Assembly (NCBI RefSeq): GCF_003855495.1
Contig: NZ_CP034088.1
Span: 154,995-218,994 of the forward strand
Source: Methylocystis rosea
GTDB lineage: Bacteria > Pseudomonadota > Alphaproteobacteria > Rhizobiales > Beijerinckiaceae
Reading direction: 5' to 3'
Length of the DNA: 64,000 nt
In this document: positions 62,491 through 64,000 of the stretch, piece after piece
Numbering within the stretch: the first letter of the stretch is position 1
Layout of the letters: each line of letters starts with the position of its first letter
Position numbers and translations under genes: made by a program
The notes under the pieces: model-generated
Databases searched by the model: none
Told to the model about the DNA's origin: nothing
What the model saw: the letters and a program-made list of their open reading frames with translations, nothing else

Positions 62491-63429
62491 TCAGCGTAAC
62501 CCCCACACAGGAACGCCCATCTTGCGCGCCTTGTCGGCGAGATTCTCGACGATGCCGGAACCAGGAAAGACGATCAGGCCGATCGGCAATGTCTCAAGCA
62601 TCACATCGTTTCGCTTGAAGGGCGCGGCATTCTTGTGACGGCTCCAGTCGGGTTTGAAAGCGACCTGGGGAACCTTGCGATGATCCGCCCAGCAGGATGC
62701 GATCCGCTCGGCCCCCTTTGCGCCACCGCTATGCAGAAGAACCATGTCGGGATGTTTCGCATGGACCTTGTCGAGAGCGTCCCAAATCCGCTGATGATCG
62801 TTGCAATCGACGCCGCCCGCGAAAGCGATACGAGGGCCGGGCGGCAAGAGCACTTGCATCTCGGCCAGCTTCTTGGCGTTCAGGAAATCTCGGCTGTCGA
62901 TTAACGCCGCCGTCAGCGCGCGGTGATTGACCTTCGAGCCCGAGCGCGGACGCCAGACGGACCCCGTCTCGGTGGCATAGAGTTCGGCGAGATGGTCGCG
63001 AAAGAATTCGAAGGCGTTGCGCCGTTCGGTCAGCGTCAGGCCTAGCGCGATCAACCGCTCCAGTTCGACCGAGCGGATTTCCGAGCCGTCCTGTTCAGCC
63101 TGGGCGCGACGCTGCGCGGTTTCATTGTCGTCGAGCTCGCGGTCGATCCGATCCACCTTGCGATGAAAGAGATTGACGAAGGACCAGAGCAGATCGGGAA
63201 AATCGGCTTCGAGCCGGGTGTCGAGAAAGAGACCGGAAAGGGCCTCGACCGCGGCTTCGAGTGCGAGCGATGCGGCGTCAGAAGAGGGTAGGGGACGCGG
63301 ATCTGGTTCGTCGTCGAGCGGGCGATAGCCGTGCAAGGCGAGTTCATCGAGAAGATGAGGAGAGGGCGACTGGACGTCACGATCCGGCGCACGTGTATCG
63401 AAGGGCAAGGAGGCAAATGCATCGTTCAT
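62491..63429 (-). CDS. DUF2493 (YspA-like SLOG) family protein
   Basis: 312 residues. The C-terminal domain GPRIAFAGGVDCNDHQRIWD, MVLLHSGGAKGAERIASCWA, VAFKPDWSRHKNAAPFKRND and IGLIVFPGSGIVENLADKAR is the DUF2493/SLOG nucleotide-binding fold. The N-terminal part is helical. Common beside plasmid replication and transfer genes in alphaproteobacteria; substrate unknown, though SLOG proteins often sense nucleotides. No strong ribosome-binding site seen. Confidence 0.8.
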   Translation of the reverse strand: MNDAFASLPFDTRAPDRDVQSPSPHLLDELALHGYRPLDDEPDPRPLPSSDAASLALEAAVEALSGLFLDTRLEADFPDLLWSFVNLFHRKVDRIDRELDDNETAQRRAQAEQDGSEIRSVELERLIALGLTLTERRNAFEFFRDHLAELYATETGSVWRPRSGSKVNHRALTAALIDSRDFLNAKKLAEMQVLLPPGPRIAFAGGVDCNDHQRIWDALDKVHAKHPDMVLLHSGGAKGAERIASCWADHRKVPQVAFKPDWSRHKNAAPFKRNDVMLETLPIGLIVFPGSGIVENLADKARKMGVPVWGLR

Positions 63430-64000
63430 CGCTTGGCGCTTTCACTTGAGGCCGCGCCGATCGCGGCCTGACAGCGATCCCGAGCCGCGGGCGACGCGCG
63501 GCGCACCCAAAGGGCGCAACGCAGTGGAGGACGCTTCCCGCCGACTTCTTTGAGGTGCGAGGAATGCCCGAAGCGCCAGCGCAGGGCACGGGAAAGAAGT
63601 CGGCGGGGAGGGTTGCGGCAAGCGCGCCGCTTGTGGCGCTATCGCTGCTCTCGCAGGCCGGCGGGCGGCCCTCTAGGAATGCCGAAGCCGAAGAGAATGA
63701 ATAAACTGCCTCCCGCGCGAACGCCGCGGCGGAGCTCAGGCCCTTCGGAAAGCTCACATCCCGATGACGACTAAGCCAGACTCCCAAGGGGGACCGAAGA
63801 CGTGCAGCCTTAAGCGAAGCCTGCAGCGGTGACCGAAGAGTGCGCCCGCAAACAATCTACGCCGACAGCGTGCCAATCTCTTCAGAATACCGACTGCCGC
63901 ATTCTTTGGACGAGAACGCCCGTCAAAAGCGGCTTGAAAAATCGCGTAGGAAATCGGGTCTAATCGGGTATTATCGGGCATGCAATCGGATATGAGCGCA
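63430..64000. other. No confident gene at window end
   Basis: Overlapping frames on both strands are low-complexity Arg/Ala/Pro sequences without domains. The window ends here, so a gene continuing beyond 64000 cannot be excluded. Confidence 0.4.

Noticed and set aside
63377..63787. 136-codon minus-strand frame near the window end
   Set aside because: Overlaps the start of the DUF2493 gene and is low-complexity; no domain or start signal.

Overview
The window reads as part of a large repABC plasmid (or chromid) of an alphaproteobacterial methanotroph, most likely the Methylocystis/Methylosinus group. The evidence is a repABC replication and partition cassette with parS sites and a candidate antisense incompatibility RNA at the right end, an orphan particulate methane monooxygenase subunit gene (pmoC) with both metal sites conserved, a methylotroph-type NAD formate dehydrogenase, a strong copper-handling gene set, and high-GC alphaproteobacterial coding throughout. 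No rRNA, intact tRNA or CRISPR array was seen.

Layout. 1-2.3 kb: a DUF6522 gene, a GTP cyclohydrolase I (folE) remnant and a histidine-kinase remnant. 2.3-12.1 kb: a copper/silver block (small exported protein, FixH/YtkA-like protein, CusC-CusB-CusA tripartite efflux, small His-rich exported protein, CopA P-type ATPase). 12.1-18.3 kb: decayed iron/heme uptake genes broken by IS1380, IS66 and IS21 elements, a NepR-like gene and an ftsH remnant. 18.4-23.3 kb: pmoC with a PmoD-like gene, two GlxA/AraC-type regulators, a small membrane protein and an ABM-fold monooxygenase; two promoter regions share a TGCCA direct repeat at 21-bp spacing. 23.5-31.5 kb: small stress and metal genes (J-domain protein, HicA-like toxin, cupin, NepR-like, Hsp20, SmbP-like, universal stress protein, second ABM protein) among IS remnants.

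31.8-38.6 kb: an IS481 element, the 3' half of a tRNA-Glu-like gene, a first ScpB + DUF1403 pair, and a complete-looking TniA-TniB-TniQ (Tn5053/Tn7-like) transposon whose end cuts the DUF1403 gene. 38.8-46.4 kb: formate dehydrogenase with an internal deletion, MFS and glycosyltransferase pseudogenes, IS remnants, and a plasmid-borne tryptophanyl-tRNA synthetase. 46.7-48 kb: a compact three-gene unit encoding a possible winged-helix protein and two small exported proteins. 48.4-58 kb: a complete IS66 with an 8-bp target duplication splitting a second scpB, then DUF1403, a 29-bp dif-like palindrome, a second distinct TniQ-TniB-TniA transposon with inverted arrays of transposase-binding-like repeats, and a tyrosine recombinase. 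58.3-63.4 kb: repC, candidate ctRNA, repB, repA, two parS sites beside a 16-G tract, and a DUF2493 gene.

How it fits together. The plasmid combines replication and segregation with methanotroph physiology (copper supply and detoxification, an extra PmoC, formate oxidation) and shows heavy insertion and decay. The most unusual part is the repeated DUF1403-ScpB module. If the second Tni transposon is removed, a tyrosine recombinase and DUF1403-ScpB become divergently transcribed around a dif-like palindrome, which would suit a plasmid dimer-resolution or segregation cassette. Both Tni transposons sit immediately upstream of DUF1403, as expected if this family prefers recombination sites.
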